Source: a virus
Virus record (IMG/VR): IMGVR_UViG_3300044961_000591
Coordinates: 1-33,039 of that record
Length of the DNA stretch: 33,039 bases
Strand: one strand, 5' to 3'
The notes beneath the pieces are model-generated. The model was not told where the DNA came from, ran no database searches, and saw nothing but the letters and a program-made list of their open reading frames with translations. The position numbers and the translations under genes are program-made. Shown here piece after piece: positions 9,043 to 15,057 of this stretch (position 1 is its first letter; each line of letters opens with the position of its first letter).

Positions 9043-10085
9043 CGCTGAGCATCATCCCGCAGGATACCCGCAGCCGGCGTTTCCTGTGCGTCGGCGGCGA
9101 AACCGTGTTCTCCATCACCTTCCCGTTCTTCGCCGCGGCGGACATCGCGGTGCGGCGGCAGCGCGCGGGGGCGACCTCCCTGCTGGTCGAAGGCGTGGAC
9201 TATACCGTCGCCGGCGCCGGCAACCCGGCGGGCGGCAGCGTGACCTTGCTGGCGGCGGCGCTGGCCGGCGACCTGATCGTGGTGGTATCCGAGCAGCCGG
9301 AAGGGCGGACCAGCGGATGGACGGACGGCCAGGCGCTGACGGCCACGGCGCTGAATGCCGAGTTCGCGCGGAAGTGGATCGCGCTGCAGCAGCTGCGTCG
9401 GGACATCAATCGCGGCCTGCGCCTGCCGATCGTGGATCCCGAAGGTGGGCTGGAACTGCCGGATGCCGGGGCGCGCGCAAGCAAGTTCATGGCGTTCAAC
9501 GGCTCGGGCGAAGTCATCGCAGCCGAGGGCTCGATCGGCGGGGTGCCGGTCAGCCCGTTCATCGCGACCCTGCTCGACGATGCTGACGCCGCCGAGGCGA
9601 GGGACACGCTCGGCGCTACCCCGATCGGCGCGGCGTTGTTCACCGCGGCCGACGCCGCGGCGGTGCGGACGCAGGCCGGGGCGACGGCAACCGGCTCCGC
9701 CCTGATCACCGCGGCCGATGCCGCGGCGGTGCGGACGCAGGCCGGGGCGACGGCAACCGGCTCCGCCCTGATCACCGCGGCCGATGCCGCGGCGGTGCGG
9801 ACGCAGGCCGGAGCGACGACCACCGGCTCGGCCCTGATCACGGCGGAGGACGCCCAGGCGGCGCGCACGGCGATCGTCGCACCGCCGACGCCCACCAATT
9901 CGGCTGGCGTAGGGCAGTGGGTTGTCATCGGCAACACGCTGCCGGCGGGCGGAACGTGGGCGTGGTTCTCTATCGGTTTTTCGGGCGGCGGTCCCGTGAC
10001 GCACGCGGCGGGCGTCTCGGCGGGCGGCTCGACCGTAGTGAGCGGCGCAACCGTCTACACCGGCTTCGCTTGGAGGATCGCATAA
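9039..10085 (+). CDS. Tail fibre protein, T7-type N-terminal anchor
   Basis: A 348-residue fibre with GGAGGACGTGACCG upstream as ribosome site and an ATGA overlap. Residues 1-130 have the look of the T7 tail-fibre N-terminal domain that docks on the tail: a beta-rich head (SRRFLCVGGETVFSITFPFF), a GVDYTV segment, and a GWTDGQALTATALNAEF block leading into a helix (LQQLRRDINRGLRLP). Residues about 190-270 are three and a partial fourth copies of a 22-residue repeat with ADAAAVRTQAGAT and TGSALIT, a motif common in trimeric fibre shafts. The last 60 residues (GNTLPAGGTWAWFSIGF and onward) are a Gly/Ser/Thr-rich beta tip and probably bind the host receptor. The fibre is short for this class. Confidence 0.85.
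   Translation: MTLSIIPQDTRSRRFLCVGGETVFSITFPFFAAADIAVRRQRAGATSLLVEGVDYTVAGAGNPAGGSVTLLAAALAGDLIVVVSEQPEGRTSGWTDGQALTATALNAEFARKWIALQQLRRDINRGLRLPIVDPEGGLELPDAGARASKFMAFNGSGEVIAAEGSIGGVPVSPFIATLLDDADAAEARDTLGATPIGAALFTAADAAAVRTQAGATATGSALITAADAAAVRTQAGATATGSALITAADAAAVRTQAGATTTGSALITAEDAQAARTAIVAPPTPTNSAGVGQWVVIGNTLPAGGTWAWFSIGFSGGGPVTHAAGVSAGGSTVVSGATVYTGFAWRIA
9642..9839 (+). repeat. Three 66-bp in-frame tandem repeats in the tail fibre
   Basis: Units begin at 9642, 9708 and 9774, each 66 bases (22 codons). The first two differ at very few bases and the third at several more near its end. They lengthen the fibre shaft by whole repeat units. The near identity at DNA level points to recent duplication or to copy-number change by slippage. 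Confidence 0.9.
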
Positions 10086-10477
10086 TGCGTGTGCTGCACA
10101 AGCGAGCAGACGGCTCTTTCGTCGTCCAGCTCAACGGCCTGCCATACCACGTCGAAGCGTCCGATCCCCTTTTTGCTGAGGTCAGCGAAATGGCGCAGGG
10201 CCTGTCTCTGCCGCCGGAACCGGCCCCGGAGACACCTGTGCTTCCGCGTCCCCTGCCAACGCCGCTGGAATGGATGGACCGCATCCCGGCAACCCGGCAG
10301 GAGCTGCTCCTGGACGCGCTGGACGCCACGCCGAAGGGCCGCCGCTTCCAGAAGCGGCTGCTGGCAGCGCGCGAGGTCAATCCCGCGCATCCGGACGTGC
10401 AGGCCGGGGTGGCCATGTTGCGCGCCGCCGGCGTGCTGACCGCCGAGGAGGCTTCCATCCTGCTGTCGGCCGAATAG
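10085..10477 (+). CDS. Tail-fibre companion protein (possible chaperone)
   Basis: The ATG at 10085 overlaps the fibre stop as TAATG, giving 130 residues. The N terminus (MRVLHKRADGSFVVQLNGLPYHV) is a short beta meander. The middle is proline-rich (residues about 42-58). The C-terminal half is helical (WMDRIPATRQELLLDALD, then AAREVNPAHPDVQAGVAML). Small proteins encoded directly after a fibre gene commonly help fold or trimerise the fibre; that role is inferred from position only. This is the last gene of the late rightward run, facing the minus-strand integrase across attP. Confidence 0.6.
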   Translation: MRVLHKRADGSFVVQLNGLPYHVEASDPLFAEVSEMAQGLSLPPEPAPETPVLPRPLPTPLEWMDRIPATRQELLLDALDATPKGRRFQKRLLAAREVNPAHPDVQAGVAMLRAAGVLTAEEASILLSAE

Positions 10478-10514
10478 TCTGACCACGCCTTGAGCGCGCT
10501 CGATTTCTGAGCCA

Positions 10515-10560
10515 ATTCGTAATCAGTAGGTCCGCGGTTCAAATCCGCGTGCCGGCACCA
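10515..10560 (+). other. attP core: 3' part of tRNA-Thr(CGU)
   Basis: The 46 bases read exactly as the 3' half of a tRNA: anticodon loop TTCGTAA (10516-10522, anticodon CGT), stem TCAGT, variable loop AGGTC, T stem/loop CGCGG-TTCAAAT-CCGCG, acceptor strand TGCCGGC, discriminator A and CCA (10558-10560). No 5' half precedes it. Tyrosine-integrase phages carry such a tRNA end so that integration restores the host gene. It lies 70 bases from the integrase stop. The predicted target is a host tRNA-Thr(CGU) gene with identity from the anticodon loop to CCA. Confidence 0.9.
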
Positions 10561-10593
10561 GCTTCAAGGCCGAGAGTTACAGAACATCGCGCG

Positions 10594-10645
10594 AACTGTC
10601 AGAGAGAACAAACGGACTGTCAGAGACGCCTCAACTCTGACAGTT
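10594..10645. promoter_or_regulatory. Integrase arm-type binding repeats
   Basis: ACTGTCAGAG occurs at 10595-10604 and 10616-10625 on the plus strand and inverted (CTCTGACAGT) at 10635-10644. The first and third share one further base. Short repeated sites beside the att core are typical of the arm sites bound by the N-terminal domain of phage integrases. The last copy lies within the final codons of the integrase gene. The second and third copies can also pair as a 10-bp hairpin with a 9-base loop, which could end transcription between the convergent genes. Confidence 0.72.
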
Positions 10646-11860
10646 CTGGCCCTCGTCCAGCGCCTTGTCCTCCGCCGCCAGGCGCTGCCGGAAGGCCCGC
10701 TCCGCCGCCCGCTCGGTCCGCACCAGGTAGTGCCGATCGAGGATCATCCGCACGCTCTGCGGCGTGTGGCCCGTGATACCGCTGATGCCGAGCTCGTCCA
10801 CTCCCGCCTCATGCAGCCTGGTCACCGCGGCATGGCGCAGCTCGCGGAACAGAAGCTCGGTGCAGGAGGGCATCGGCGGCAGCGCCGCGCGCCCGCCCTC
10901 GGCCGGCAGGCCGCGCGACGCCGCCTCCCGCACCTCGGCGAAGACATGCTCGAAGGTGGACAGCCGCCAGGGCTGGCCCGTGCGGTCGTGCAGCAGCAGG
11001 TGCGTCGGGCTCGCCACGCCCGCCCGCCCGACCTCCGCGCGCAGCCGCTCGACCAGATGCGGCACCAGGTGCACCGGCAGCGCCACGCGCCGCTTCGTCT
11101 TGCCCTGCGCAAGCGCCAGCACGCCGGTCTCCGCCCGCCAGGGCGGCAGCGCCAGCACGTCGCTCACCCGCTGGCCGATCCAGGCATTCAGCAGGATCGC
11201 CGTGCCCATGCTGCGCCAGCCCAGCGCGTCGGCCACCGCCGCCATGTGCCGGACTTCCTCGGCGCTCCACAGCCGCGGCTCGCGCTGGCGGCGCACCGCG
11301 ATGCCCGGTCGTGCCGCCGCGTTGGTCGCGCAATAGCCCAGCCGCACGCCCACCTGCAGCAGCAGCCGCAGCACCCGCACCGCTGCCGCCGCCTTGGCCG
11401 GGGTCTCGACCACCACGCGACGGCGGCCCTGCTGCTCGGTGCGGCGGGCCTGCGCGTCGTGGAAGGCCAGCACCGCCGGCGGCGTGACCCACCGCACCGG
11501 CTCATCACCCGCCCAGTCGCGGATCAGGTCGAGGCACCACTCGTAGTCCTTGCGCGTGCGGGGCGCGAGCTTCCGCCACCATTCCGACCGGCGGTAGTCC
11601 TCGATCAGCGCGGCCATGCTGCCCGGCGGCGCCACGCGCGCGCGGCGCTTCACCGCCGCCGGCGCGCCCGGCGCCGCGCGCCCCTCGCGCCAGGCGTCCA
11701 CATCGGCGTTGAGAACCTCGGCGCGCGCGATGGCGGCGCCGAGCTCGTCCGGCAGGCGCTCCGGCCGCCAGCCGGCGCGGCGCAGTTCGGACGATGGCTG
11801 CCAGTAGTGGCGCGCCGCCTCGCCACGGCCGGCGCGGGTGACGAAGTGCCGGATGCGCAT
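10631..11860 (-). CDS. int: Tyrosine-recombinase integrase
   Basis: A 409-residue phage integrase that would recombine attP with the host tRNA-Thr gene. Residues about 80-180 are the SAM-like core-binding domain (MAALIEDYRRSEWW, RTRKDYEWCLDLI). The catalytic domain follows, with Arg231 in IGQRVSD, Lys256 in QGKTKRRVALPV, Arg342 in ELRHAAVTRLHEAG, His365 in GITGHTPQSV and nucleophile Tyr378 in DRHYL. In the second box the first His of the usual HxxR appears replaced (R339-E-L-R342), a known kind of variation. The start is preceded by GGGAGG. It is transcribed toward attP and converges with the tail-fibre operon. Confidence 0.95.
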   Translation of the reverse strand: MRIRHFVTRAGRGEAARHYWQPSSELRRAGWRPERLPDELGAAIARAEVLNADVDAWREGRAAPGAPAAVKRRARVAPPGSMAALIEDYRRSEWWRKLAPRTRKDYEWCLDLIRDWAGDEPVRWVTPPAVLAFHDAQARRTEQQGRRRVVVETPAKAAAAVRVLRLLLQVGVRLGYCATNAAARPGIAVRRQREPRLWSAEEVRHMAAVADALGWRSMGTAILLNAWIGQRVSDVLALPPWRAETGVLALAQGKTKRRVALPVHLVPHLVERLRAEVGRAGVASPTHLLLHDRTGQPWRLSTFEHVFAEVREAASRGLPAEGGRAALPPMPSCTELLFRELRHAAVTRLHEAGVDELGISGITGHTPQSVRMILDRHYLVRTERAAERAFRQRLAAEDKALDEGQNCQS

Positions 11861-11914
11861 GGCTGTCCTCCCTTGCTATGCTGTCGGCCACCATCGAGTC
11901 GGGAACCCGCTCCC

Positions 11915-12070
11915 ATGGGCAAGAAGCAGTCCTCCCCATCCGTCTCCAGCCTCGCCGGCAAGGTCCTAGCGGGCGCGAAGAAGGCTACGCCGGCCGAGCA
12001 GAAGACGCTCGCCGCTTCCGTCCTGTCGCAGGACGAGAAGAAGGGCCAGAAGTCGCCGCCGAAGCGCTGA
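11915..12070 (+). CDS. Small basic conserved phage protein (51 aa)
   Basis: The protein begins MGKKQSSPSVSSLAGKVL and contains the block LAASVLSQDEKK. Such short Lys/Ser-rich proteins with a SLAGKVL and a LAASVLSQ half-repeat recur near phage and island integrases and are uncharacterised as far as I recall. The two halves look like copies of one short helix. It diverges from the integrase with 54 bases between starts. Its 3' end overlaps the 3' end of a minus-strand gene by 86 bases. I can give no function. Confidence 0.7.
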   Translation: MGKKQSSPSVSSLAGKVLAGAKKATPAEQKTLAASVLSQDEKKGQKSPPKR

Positions 12071-12317
12071 GCCCGCGCCCCAGCGCGCGCGTGCGCAGGA
12101 TCGCCCGGCGCGGGATTTCGATCACGCCGCAGGCCTGCGGTTCGCCGCTGCCGACATCGCCCAGGTTCGCGGCCAGCATCAGCGTCTCCCGCGTCTCGGC
12201 CACCACCCAGCCGATCGACAGGCAGCGCACCGCCCCGGCCGGCGCAAGATCGGACAGGAACCGCCAGGCCGGACCCGGCTGGCGGCTGTCCAGCCATTCG
12301 ACCAGCAGCGCCTGCAT
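11985..12317 (-). CDS. Conserved phage hypothetical protein (MQALLVEWLDS type)
   Basis: The first about 75 residues look genuine: MQALLVEWLDSRQPGPAWRF, an RCLSIGWVV strand, then ANLGDVG and ACGVIEIPRRAI. This beta-rich pattern (W-D-S start, cysteine before a strand, IP near the end) is familiar from small early proteins of temperate phages of unknown function. The remaining C terminus is Ser/Arg/Ala-rich and runs antisense through the end of the 51-aa gene, which suggests that the original stop has been lost. The start lies 4 bases after the stop of the excisionase-like gene, so the two are probably one operon with the genes up to 13050. Confidence 0.62.
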   Translation of the reverse strand: MQALLVEWLDSRQPGPAWRFLSDLAPAGAVRCLSIGWVVAETRETLMLAANLGDVGSGEPQACGVIEIPRRAILRTRALGRGLSASAATSGPSSRPATGRKRRASSARPA

Positions 12318-12320
12318 GGC

Positions 12321-12578
12321 CTAGCGCGCCGCCATCGCCCGCGCGCGGGCGATCAGCATTGCCTCGCCCTCGGCCGCCTCGTCGCGCGCGGGCGGCATCA
12401 GCCCGGCGCGCTGCGCCGCCAGCCAGGCCTCGATGGCGCGCGGGTCCCAGCGATCCGGCAGGCCGGCCACCGGCGGCGGGAAGCCGTGCTCCGCCTCCAG
12501 CCGCCGGCGCCGGCAGCGGAAATGGCGCGCCGCCGGCAAGGCCAGCGCCTGAGCCACCTGGTGCGCCGTCCACAGCAT
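12321..12578 (-). CDS. Excisionase/AlpA-like small HTH protein
   Basis: An 85-residue protein starting MLWTAHQVAQALALP. The pattern fits a MerR/AlpA-type winged helix: a first helix-turn-helix (TAHQVAQALALPAARHFRCR), a wing with the typical FPPPVAGLPDRW turn, and RAIEAWLAAQ, which closes the fold. In temperate phages such proteins act as excisionases or small transcriptional regulators. Its ATG overlaps the upstream stop by one base (TGATG). Nearness to the integrase favours an Xis role, but nothing in the sequence proves it. Confidence 0.62.
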   Translation of the reverse strand: MLWTAHQVAQALALPAARHFRCRRRRLEAEHGFPPPVAGLPDRWDPRAIEAWLAAQRAGLMPPARDEAAEGEAMLIARARAMAAR

Positions 12579-12838
12579 CAGCCCCGCGCCTCGTCCTGAT
12601 CGACACGGCGCACCTTCAGCTGGATCTCGAACCGCTCGCCGTTGCTCACGTCGATGCCGGCGATCGCGACCAGCGCCGTGCCCGGCCGCAGCGCCAGGAA
12701 ATCGGGCAGATGGTCCGCCGCCTGCCGGGACATCGTCGCCAGCAGCTCGCGCAGTGCGCCCAGCACGCTGGCGGCGCGGTACGAATTTTCCCGCTCGAAG
12801 ATCACGCGCGCCTCGGGGTCGTCCTCGTCGTCGGTCAT
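12578..12838 (-). CDS. Hypothetical protein in early minus operon (86 aa)
   Basis: It starts at an ATGA overlap with the winged-helix-like gene. The N terminus is acidic (MTDDEDDPEARVIFEREN), followed by a helix (SVLGALRELLATMSRQAADHL) and a beta segment (GTALVAIAGIDVSNGERFEIQLKVRRV). I do not recognise the family. Third-position GC and the tight overlaps on both sides support it as a real gene of the same operon. Confidence 0.6.
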   Translation of the reverse strand: MTDDEDDPEARVIFERENSYRAASVLGALRELLATMSRQAADHLPDFLALRPGTALVAIAGIDVSNGERFEIQLKVRRVDQDEARG

Positions 12839-13050
12839 GCCGCGCTCTCCCGCTGCGGTGCCAGCGCCGCCTCGCCGGCCGGCGTGCGGCGATACAGGCC
12901 GGGGCTGACCTCCTCGATCAGCCCGGCGGACAGCAGCGCCAGGATGGTGCTGCGATGCGTCCAGCGCGGCCGCGCCTGCGGCTCCGCGCCAGCGGGCGCC
13001 ACGCGCAGCAGCGCCGCGCGCTGCGGGCCGGACAGGGCGGTCATGGCCAC
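12835..13050 (-). CDS. Small winged-helix-like protein (71 aa)
   Basis: A GTG at 13050 is preceded at good distance by AAGGA and gives 71 residues; an ATG at 13044 would remove two. The sequence GPQRAALLRVAPAG, WTHRSTILALLSAGLIEEV, then LYRRTPAGEAAL is the helix-helix-wing pattern of a PadR/MarR-like DNA-binding domain, ending in the common TPAGEAAL block. It probably heads the minus-strand operon and may regulate it. The divergent 79-aa gene begins 64 bases away, so a two-way promoter region lies between. Confidence 0.58.
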   Translation of the reverse strand: MAMTALSGPQRAALLRVAPAGAEPQARPRWTHRSTILALLSAGLIEEVSPGLYRRTPAGEAALAPQRESAA

Positions 13051-13466
13051 ATCCCGTCCTTGACTCCGGGCGGCGGACCTTCAGGCTGATCCGCAACGCC
13101 AGCGGGGTGCGGCATGGGGCAGGACGACCTTCCGGAGGAGATCAGGGCGGCCAGGAGGGACGCCATCATGGTGGTGATGGCGGAACTGCTGCTGTTCCTC
13201 GAGCACACCGGCGGGCTGACGCCGGACGAGACGGCGCAGGTATTCGACAATGCGCTCGGCACCGCGACGGGCGAAGCGCAGGCGCAGGTCGCCATCCTTG
13301 CGAACCTCGTGCGGCACCTTCGTCCGCACAGGCCCGGGCTGATGGAGACATAGCCCGGCCCGGGTCCGGTCGGGACATAGCCCGGCCCGGCCGCGGCGAA
13401 GTGCAGCCGGCCGTCGAGCAGCACATAGGCGCCGTCCGGCGTAAGGCCGATGAGTTGCGCGCTCAT
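13041..13466 (-). CDS. Small hypothetical gene with a run-on 3' end
   Basis: The start MSAQLIGLTPDGAYVLLDGR is preceded by GAGG at good distance and looks like a genuine beta-type protein. After about 45 residues (YVSISPG) the composition turns to that of a non-coding frame, running antisense through the 79-aa gene to 13041. The likely real gene is only the first third, with its own stop lost or its 3' part replaced by recombination. Residues 27-44 include a duplicated GPGYV unit that mirrors the 17-base DNA repeat. Confidence 0.35.
   Translation of the reverse strand: MSAQLIGLTPDGAYVLLDGRLHFAAAGPGYVPTGPGPGYVSISPGLCGRRCRTRFARMATCACASPVAVPSALSNTCAVSSGVSPPVCSRNSSSSAITTMMASLLAALISSGRSSCPMPHPAGVADQPEGPPPGVKDGMWP
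13114..13353 (+). CDS. Hypothetical helical protein (79 aa)
   Basis: It reads MGQDDLPEEIRAARRDAIMVV and continues as amphipathic helices (MAELLLFLEHTGGLTPDETAQVF, QAQVAILANLVRHLRP). The composition resembles the 89-aa minus-strand protein at 15350-15619, and both may be related small early proteins. No function is assigned. Its stop TAG lies inside a 17-base direct repeat, and a minus-strand frame runs opposite its whole length. Confidence 0.55.
   Translation: MGQDDLPEEIRAARRDAIMVVMAELLLFLEHTGGLTPDETAQVFDNALGTATGEAQAQVAILANLVRHLRPHRPGLMET
13347..13390. repeat. 17-bp direct repeat, 27-base period
   Basis: GACATAGCCCGGCCCGG occurs at 13347-13363 and 13374-13390. The period is 27 bases, so it keeps the minus-strand frame. 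The first copy contains the stop codon of the 79-aa plus-strand gene. It could be a slippage product or a small protein-binding repeat. Confidence 0.7.
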
Positions 13467-13560
13467 GGCGCTTGCCTCGACTCGATCCGCGCTCGGAAGG
13501 CGGTCTTCCTCATGCAAGGAGCGCCGCGCATGACCCGTGAGGACCGCTGCTCGGGGCCGC

Positions 13561-13797
13561 TCACGCCACCCTCCGGCCCGCGCGGGCTTCGGCGAGGCTG
13601 GCCACGCCTTCGGGCAGCGGGGCGCCGGCCAGGTGGGGCGGCACCGGGCGGCCCTCGATGCCGCGGGCCAGCGCGGCGGCCTCGGCCAGTTCGGTGTGCA
13701 GCAGCGCGGCGATGCGCTGGTCGAGCTCGATCGGGCGCGGGCACAGCGCCCAGGCCCGGAAATGCGACGCCAGGGCGTCGAGGCGGTCACTCAGCAT
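13561..13797 (-). CDS. Hypothetical helical protein (78 aa)
   Basis: The ATG at 13797 has a strong ribosome site (AGGAGGG). The product is MLSDRLDALASHFRAWALCP, then PIELDQRIAALLHTELAEAAALARGIEG and a C-terminal tail with PLPEGVASLAEARAG. The helical profile looks genuine, and the family is not recognised. It lies 96 bases downstream of the repressor gene on the same strand, with an inverted repeat between them, so it may be expressed from the lysogenic transcript or from its own promoter there. Confidence 0.62.
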   Translation of the reverse strand: MLSDRLDALASHFRAWALCPRPIELDQRIAALLHTELAEAAALARGIEGRPVPPHLAGAPLPEGVASLAEARAGRRVA

Positions 13798-13843
13798 CCG
13801 TCCCTCCTAAGGTGGATGGAGGGAGGCTATTCACCATCGGTAC

Positions 13844-13885
13844 TTTTCGCAATCGAAAACTTCACCTTCAGTGATCTTTCGAAGG
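13844..13885. promoter_or_regulatory. Inverted repeats after the repressor gene
   Basis: TTTTCG (13844-13849) and CGAAAA (13854-13859) form a perfect inverted repeat with a 4-base spacer. CCTTC (13865-13869) and GAAGG (13881-13885) form a second one, which encloses the motif AGTGATCT also found at the repressor/Cro divergence. The stretch is AT-rich against its surroundings. It may hold an operator and promoter for the minus-strand gene at 13797, or a weak terminator of the repressor gene. Confidence 0.45.
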
Positions 13886-13893
13886 CGTGGCTG

Positions 13894-14247
13894 TTAGGCG
13901 GCTTCCTCGTCGAGGGCTGCGGCCAGTTCGGATCGCTGAGATGGTAACCGCGCGAGTTCCGCCATGATGCGCTCGCGGACCTCCCATCGGAGTGATCGAT
14001 CATCACCGAAAAAAACGAAATCTGCCGTCACGTCCAAGACCGGCAAAACGAGCGCAAGTTGATCGATGCTTGGGCGCTTTATCGCGGTTTCCCAATTCGA
14101 AATGGTGTTCTTATTTACTCCGGACTTCGCCGCGAGTTCTGTGTTGCGGAGCCCTTGGGCGCGCCGCGCTGCAATTAGACGGCGCGCGATACCCTCAACA
14201 TTAGCAGCGGTGCGCGCGAGGGCCTGGCCGGCACGGATCTGATCCAT
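13894..14247 (-). CDS. Short CI-type repressor (XRE HTH, 117 aa)
   Basis: The ATG at 14247 starts MDQIRAGQALARTAANVEGI; the frame extends further upstream but would cross the divergent promoter region. Residues about 20-75 are a clear XRE/Cro-CI helix-turn-helix (RRLIAARRAQGLRNTELAAK, SGVNKNTISNWETAIKRPSI), followed by a short helical tail. There is no S24/LexA-type autopeptidase domain, so SOS self-cleavage is unlikely. It diverges from a Cro-like gene in the standard immunity layout. Its DNA is less GC-rich than the neighbours, with A/T-ending codons, pointing to separate acquisition of the immunity module. Confidence 0.85.
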   Translation of the reverse strand: MDQIRAGQALARTAANVEGIARRLIAARRAQGLRNTELAAKSGVNKNTISNWETAIKRPSIDQLALVLPVLDVTADFVFFGDDRSLRWEVRERIMAELARLPSQRSELAAALDEEAA

Positions 14248-14337
14248 GTGGATGACGATAGCGGTCGCGAGCAGTGATCTCCGCACACCAAAAAGCACCT
14301 TGACATGATCACTGACGGTCAACAACCCTGCGCGCCC
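14248..14337. promoter_or_regulatory. Repressor/Cro divergent control region
   Basis: CAGTGATC occurs at 14272-14279 and inverted (GATCACTG) at 14307-14314; the same 8-mer is at 13869-13876 beyond the repressor gene. TTGAC (14300-14304) pairs with GTCAA (14318-14322) around the second site, and TTGACA at 14300-14305 looks like a -35 box. These are the expected parts of a lysis/lysogeny operator, with half-sites 28-35 bases apart. No convincing -10 hexamer is visible. Confidence 0.55.
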
Positions 14338-14646
14338 ATGGAGTCCCGCGTCGCCGCAGTCGTGTTCGATCTGGTTCGCGCCCTGGGTGGCCCCGCGCAT
14401 GTCGCGCGGGTGTGCGGGGTCAGCGCAACCGCGATCAGCAACTGGCAGGTCGCCAACGCGGTCCCGCCGCGGCACTGGCTGACGATCTGGCGCCTGGCCA
14501 AGGCGCGTGGCCTGGACTGGCGCCCGCCCGGGGCGGAGGACCTGGACATCGTGCCGCGTGCCGACATGGGGGGCGATCCTGTCGCGGCGCCCAGGTTCGC
14601 GCAATGTTCTCGTCATGCGGCGCAGCAGACGGAGGAAGCGGCGTGA
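14305..14646 (+). CDS. Cro/YdaS-like HTH regulator
   Basis: 113 residues from the ATG at 14305, or 102 from 14338 (MESRVAAVVFDLV); the later start avoids the operator-like DNA and is perhaps better, but neither has a clear ribosome site. Residues about 20-70 are a YdaS/Cro-type helix-turn-helix: LVRALGGPAHVARVCGVSAT, then AISNWQVANAVPPRHWLTIW. It is transcribed away from the repressor gene, so it would be the lytic-side regulator. The C-terminal tail is loosely structured and ends in an overlap (GTGA) with the next frame. Confidence 0.8.
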   Translation: MITDGQQPCAPMESRVAAVVFDLVRALGGPAHVARVCGVSATAISNWQVANAVPPRHWLTIWRLAKARGLDWRPPGAEDLDIVPRADMGGDPVAAPRFAQCSRHAAQQTEEAA

Positions 14647-14888
14647 CCGCGCGCGATCCCGCCGAACTGCTCGCATCGCTGGACCTTCGCGGGGCCGCCG
14701 CCTGGGCGGCCGAGCGTCTCATGCCGGCGGCGGAGGCTCCCGATCCGCCAGCGCCACCTGCAGCAGGGCATCGAGCTCGCGCTCGATCCGATCGCGCTGC
14801 ACATCGGTCAGCGAAGTCCGCGCCGTCGGCATCGCATCGAGCGCGTCCAGCGCCGCGCGGCGCAGCGCCGGAAGAAGAGCCGTCCTGA
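14643..14888 (+). CDS. Possible small gene, 3' part overwritten
   Basis: A GTG at 14643 overlaps the stop of the Cro-like gene as GTGA. The first 27 codons (VTARDPAELLASLDLRGAAA, WAAERLM) have the codon use of a real helical protein. From there the frame reads like the opposite strand of the 94-aa minus gene, with Ala/Arg/Pro/Ser runs. It is either a truncated gene whose 3' end was replaced, or a real 81-aa gene in a long antisense overlap. I favour truncation. Confidence 0.35.
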   Translation: MTARDPAELLASLDLRGAAAWAAERLMPAAEAPDPPAPPAAGHRARARSDRAAHRSAKSAPSASHRARPAPRGAAPEEEPS

Positions 14889-15003
14889 TGTTCAGCGCGC
14901 CCGCCATCAGCTGCGTCACGCCGGCCAGCAGGATGCCCTGCGCGACGACTGTGGCGCGAAGCCGCAGCACATCGGCGCGCAGGCTGGCATCGGCATCTTC
15001 CAT
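14719..15003 (-). CDS. Hypothetical helical protein (94 aa)
   Basis: It reads MEDADASLRADVLRLRATVV, AQGILLAGVTQLMAGALN, then RTSLTDVQRDRIERELDALL. It is almost wholly helical, with heptad spacing that suggests a coiled coil or small dimer. Strong third-position GC supports coding on this strand. Its start lies 54 bases from the divergent start at 15058. The family is not recognised. Confidence 0.6.
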   Translation of the reverse strand: MEDADASLRADVLRLRATVVAQGILLAGVTQLMAGALNIRTALLPALRRAALDALDAMPTARTSLTDVQRDRIERELDALLQVALADREPPPPA

Positions 15004-15057
15004 GGCTGCCAGCCTGCCGTGCCGCGCCGAGTCCGTTCAAGCGCATCGGCCGGCAGC

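Noticed and set aside
9039-10477. Diversity-generating retroelement at the tail fibre
   Set aside because: No reverse transcriptase frame and no second copy of the fibre's 3' end were seen anywhere in the window.
10492-10501. GAGCGCGCTC palindrome after the fibre companion gene as terminator
   Set aside because: It leaves at most a 3-bp stem with a loop and has no T tract; the larger inverted repeat at 10616-10644 is a better candidate.
10478-10560. Complete tRNA gene
   Set aside because: Only the 3' half is present; bases before 10515 cannot form the acceptor, D or 5' anticodon strands.
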